From assembly GCA_037974665.1 (NCBI GenBank), contig CM075782.1, positions 48,903,351 to 48,967,350 on the forward strand: a DNA stretch of 64,000 nucleotides. The letters are read 5' to 3'. Position 1 is the stretch's first letter. Each line of letters starts with the position of its first letter. The stretch is from Ehretia macrophylla. Its lineage: Eukaryota; Streptophyta; Magnoliopsida; Boraginales; Ehretiaceae. The notes below the pieces were generated by a model. The model was not told where the DNA came from, made no database searches, and worked only from the letters and a program-made list of their open reading frames with translations. Of this stretch, positions 61,446 through 64,000 are shown one piece after another. Both the position numbers and the translations under genes were made by a program.

Positions 61446-61681
61446 AGTTAGTTATATTGGAGATCAATCACAAAGATTTGGTCGTAATCGTCGCACCATT
61501 CACATCGCATAATTTTTGGGCAATCTTTTTGTACATAAACCTTGATTGTATACTTGATAGTCAATCTCTCCAACGTGATTGCTTGTACCATAATTAGTTT
61601 AGGAGCTTGTAACTTATATATATAAGGCATTGCCAATGCATAATAATAAGAACTCACTTCTTTTCCATGTACTCTTCTTCA
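61446..61681 (+). repeat. Probable 5' LTR of copia I
   Basis: The right end (CTTCA at 61681) directly touches a primer site. A TATATATAAGG box lies near 61618. The left end is a guess (AGTTAG near 61446, perhaps a worn TGTTAG), since the 3' LTR is beyond the window. Confidence 0.5.
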
Positions 61682-61693
61682 TGGTATCAGAGC
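61682..61693 (+). other. Primer-binding site of copia I
   Basis: TGGTATCAGAGC, tRNA-iMet type, immediately after the LTR. Confidence 0.9.
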
Positions 61694-61730
61694 AGGTTTC
61701 ACAAAAATAAAATGTGATTCACAAGATCTA

Positions 61731-62430
61731 TTGCCATGGATAAAATGTAACGCAATGGTGCGCTCATGGCTGGTAAATTCGATAGCCAAAGAACTCCAAA
61801 ACAGCTTCACATATGCAGAAACGACGCAGGAGATTTGGGAAGATTTGAAGGAGCGTTTTTCACAAGGAAAAGCACCAAGAATCTACGAACTAAGGCGTGC
61901 CATAGCATTGTTGCAGCAGGAGAAGACATCGGTGTTCAATTACTACAGAAGGCTGCGTGGGTTATGGGAAGAACTTCAAGCTGTTAACCCCGTACCCACC
62001 TGCTCTTGTGGATGTAAATGCGGCGCGTCCAAGAAGGTGCAATCCATGCGTGAGAGTGAAAAATTGTATGATTTTTTGATGGGGTTAGATAGTGGTTTCA
62101 ACATGGTAAGATCACAAATCTTAAATATGGACCCGTTGCCCACGTTAAGACGAGCTTACGCAGTGGCTGTGCAAGAAGAGAAGCAGCAGTCGGTGGTGGC
62201 ATCGAGAACGAACAACATCGACATAGTAGCATTTGCTACAAGCCAATCAATTGTTGAATTGGCAGCCTCAGTCAACAAAGGAAAATCGAACCGTGAAAAG
62301 CCAATATGCGAGCATTGCAAGAAGTAGGGACACACCAAAGAACGGTGCTTCGAAATCGTGGGATATCCGCCGCATTGGAGGAAGAAGCAGACCACGCACA
62401 ATTCAAAAAGTGGACAATTTGGCAACAATA
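61731..62430 (+). pseudogene. Gag of copia I (N-terminus missing, stop in zinc knuckle)
   Basis: Open to 62327 (198 codons). It covers the central gag domain (WEDLKERFSQG, IYELRRAIALLQQ), and a TAG at 62325-62327 then falls inside the zinc knuckle, between CEHCKK and GHTKERC. Only about 35 bases separate the primer site from this sequence. The first 80-100 residues of a typical copia gag are therefore absent, implying a deletion. Confidence 0.8.
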
Positions 62431-62623
62431 TTCATAGTCCTAGTGCAGCCACTGTCATGCCAGTAGATACAATGATGCATGAAGGAGATAAGATTCAAGC
62501 GAAAGTGGAAATACAATCAATTGTGCCGCGACTCATGGAGGTTCAATATCAACAACTTTTAGCATTACTGAACAACTCCACAGGTTCTTCAAGCAATCTT
62601 TCTGGTATGGTTAATAATTCTAT

Positions 62624-63504
62624 GTCTGGATCATTGATTCCGGGGCAACTGACCACTTCATATGCACCCCTGAACTACTTGCCAACAAGGTTGAAAATCC
62701 TAATATATCTCCTGTTCGAATACCAAATGGGAAGACCGTTCCAGTACGAGCAACAGGAAGCATAGTTTTGGTCAATAATCTAGTCTTAAATAAAGTCCTG
62801 GGCGTGCCCGAATTTAACTGCAATCTTTTATCTGTACACCAATTAGTCAAGGATTGGAATTGCGTATTAACCTTTTGCTCGGATTTTTGTGTGATACATG
62901 ACTTACCCTCGAGGAGGCTGATTGGAGTGGGTAGAGCACGAAATGGCTTGTACTATTTGGAGCAGTTGGAGGAGGGCAAGGCACTCACGGCAAGGAGAGA
63001 TGAGGATGTTGTTCTTTGGCACCGTCGCTTGGGACACTTACCAATAAACAAGATTTCCCATGTACTAGATTTTTCTTCTTCAATTGATCAAAAGGGTTTT
63101 TGTGATGCATGTCAAAGGGCTAAACATACTAGACTTCCTTTTCCGGATCGAAATAATAAAAGTATTCAAGCTTTTGATTTAATTCACTGTGACATACGGG
63201 GATGCTACAAGACACCTTCATATTCAGGCACACACTACTTCCTCACCATTGTGGATGATTTTAGTCGAACTACTTGGGTCTACCTCATGAAGACTAAGTC
63301 CAAAACTTGCTGCTATGTGATACACTTTTGCAACTGGGTGAAAACTCAATTTAATAATCAAATCAAAGTCATTTGGAGTGACAACGGTTTAGAGTTTGAG
63401 CATGGTGATTTGTTGCAATATTATTATGATCATGGAATTACTCGGCTTGTGCTCATATCCCACAACAAAATGGGATTGTGGAGCGCAAGCATAGACACTT
63501 GCTA
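62624..63504 (+). pseudogene. Protease and integrase of copia I
   Basis: One frame carries the protease motif IIDSGATDHF (from 62630) and the integrase His/Cys zinc domain (HRRLGH ... CDAC, about 63020-63115). It then carries the first two catalytic Asp residues (HCDIRG near 63188, SDNGLEF near 63380). The frame is lost at about 63440-63475, before the catalytic Glu. Confidence 0.85.
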
Positions 63505-64000
63505 GAAGTTGCATGTGCATTACGTTTTCAAGCTAGCTTACCTATAATGTTTTGGGGCAAATGTATTTTAACGGCAGCATACCTTATAAACAGGATGCCA
63601 ACAGTTATCCTTCATAATCGGACGCCGCATGAAATGTTGTTTGGCAAAGCACCCACCTATGATCATTTGCTAACATTTGGTTGCTTATGCTATGCACACG
63701 TCACAAGCAAGCCGCGAGATAAATTTTCGGAGCGATCGTGACATGGAGTTTTTTTTGGCTATCCTGTTGGGCAGAAAGGATATAAAGTTTTTGACATAGA
63801 GAAAAAAAGGATGCAGGTCTCGAGAGATGTTACAGTTTATGAGGACCACTTCCCTTATGCTAAAGAGGATGCATTTTCAGTTGAGTAATTATCAGGACAT
63901 GTTCCAAATCTTACTCCTGGCACTACTGATTTTGCTGTAACATCATTTGCTCCAAGTATGATCAATGACATACCAAGAGCTCCCAATAATGAACATCTTG
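63478..64000 (+). pseudogene. Integrase C-terminal part of copia I
   Basis: Continues the integrase in another frame with VERKHRHLLEVA (catalytic Glu), NRMPT and a GYKVFD-like strand. A TGA at 63739-63741 and a TAA near 63886 interrupt it. It runs off the window. Confidence 0.8.

Larger units (their letters stand above)
61446..64000 (+). mobile_element. Ty1/copia retrotransposon I (truncated by window edge)
   Basis: LTR, primer site, gag, protease and integrase regions in copia order; reverse transcriptase and RNase H should lie beyond 64000. It is a different family from copia H, with a different gag, a CEHCKK-type knuckle and a YPPHW tail. It is broken by a stop in gag and frameshifts in integrase. 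Confidence 0.88.

Overview
The window is repeat-dense, AT-rich nuclear DNA of a flowering plant, most likely a eudicot. Evidence: plant-type Ty1/copia elements primed by initiator tRNA-Met, a plant patatin-like gene with one GT-AG intron, plant LINE and MITE families, and endogenous pararetroviruses of the Caulimoviridae with a florendovirus-like layout. No rRNA or tRNA gene and no bacterial feature was seen. The only gene that looks intact is a patatin-like phospholipase gene (55529-56771). Everything else recognisable is viral, transposon or decayed.

Layout. (1) 1-9587: a head-to-head pair of viral elements. Element A (minus strand, 1-3152, cut by the window edge) carries the primer site, movement-protein, linker and capsid/zinc-knuckle regions. 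Element B (plus strand, about 3420-9587) carries capsid, protease, reverse transcriptase, RNase H, a second ORF and the intergenic promoter. (2) 9604-21710: copy 1 of a segmental duplication, holding a Mutator-like foldback element, an hAT-type MITE, a pair of inverted gene fragments and a 2.4-kb solo LTR. (3) 21738-22208: a LINE fragment. (4) 22505-32493: a second viral pair, with element C (minus, full length, 8.2 kb) head-to-head with element D (plus, internally deleted). (5) 32568-49235: copy 2 of the duplication, enlarged by a 9.1-kb decayed copia element (39672-48776) that itself contains a nested 3.4-kb solo-LTR-like element, and by a PIF/Harbinger-like MITE. (6) 49952-55490: an array of three roughly 294-bp units upstream of the patatin gene; a 4.7-kb copia element (50545-55237) sits in the third unit. 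(7) 56772-61445: mostly featureless, with a 99-bp tandem repeat and a 0.75-kb element with 34-bp perfect inverted termini. (8) 61446-64000: a third copia element running off the right edge.

How it fits together. The viral pair plus its right flank was duplicated in tandem as a unit of about 27 kb. A and C are duplicates of each other, and so are B and D. The evidence is a shared head-to-head junction, a zinc-knuckle cysteine that is Trp in A and C but Tyr in B and D, and a TAG stop found only in B and D. The viral copies were therefore already broken when duplicated. Later events are datable by empty sites in the other copy: the solo LTR in copy 1, the copia element and MITE in copy 2, and several deletions. 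No viral copy here can encode a complete product. The inverted viral pairs are plausible sources of double-stranded RNA, which is inference only. The 3' LTR of the 4.7-kb copia element lies about 290 bp upstream of the patatin start codon on the same strand and may influence its expression.
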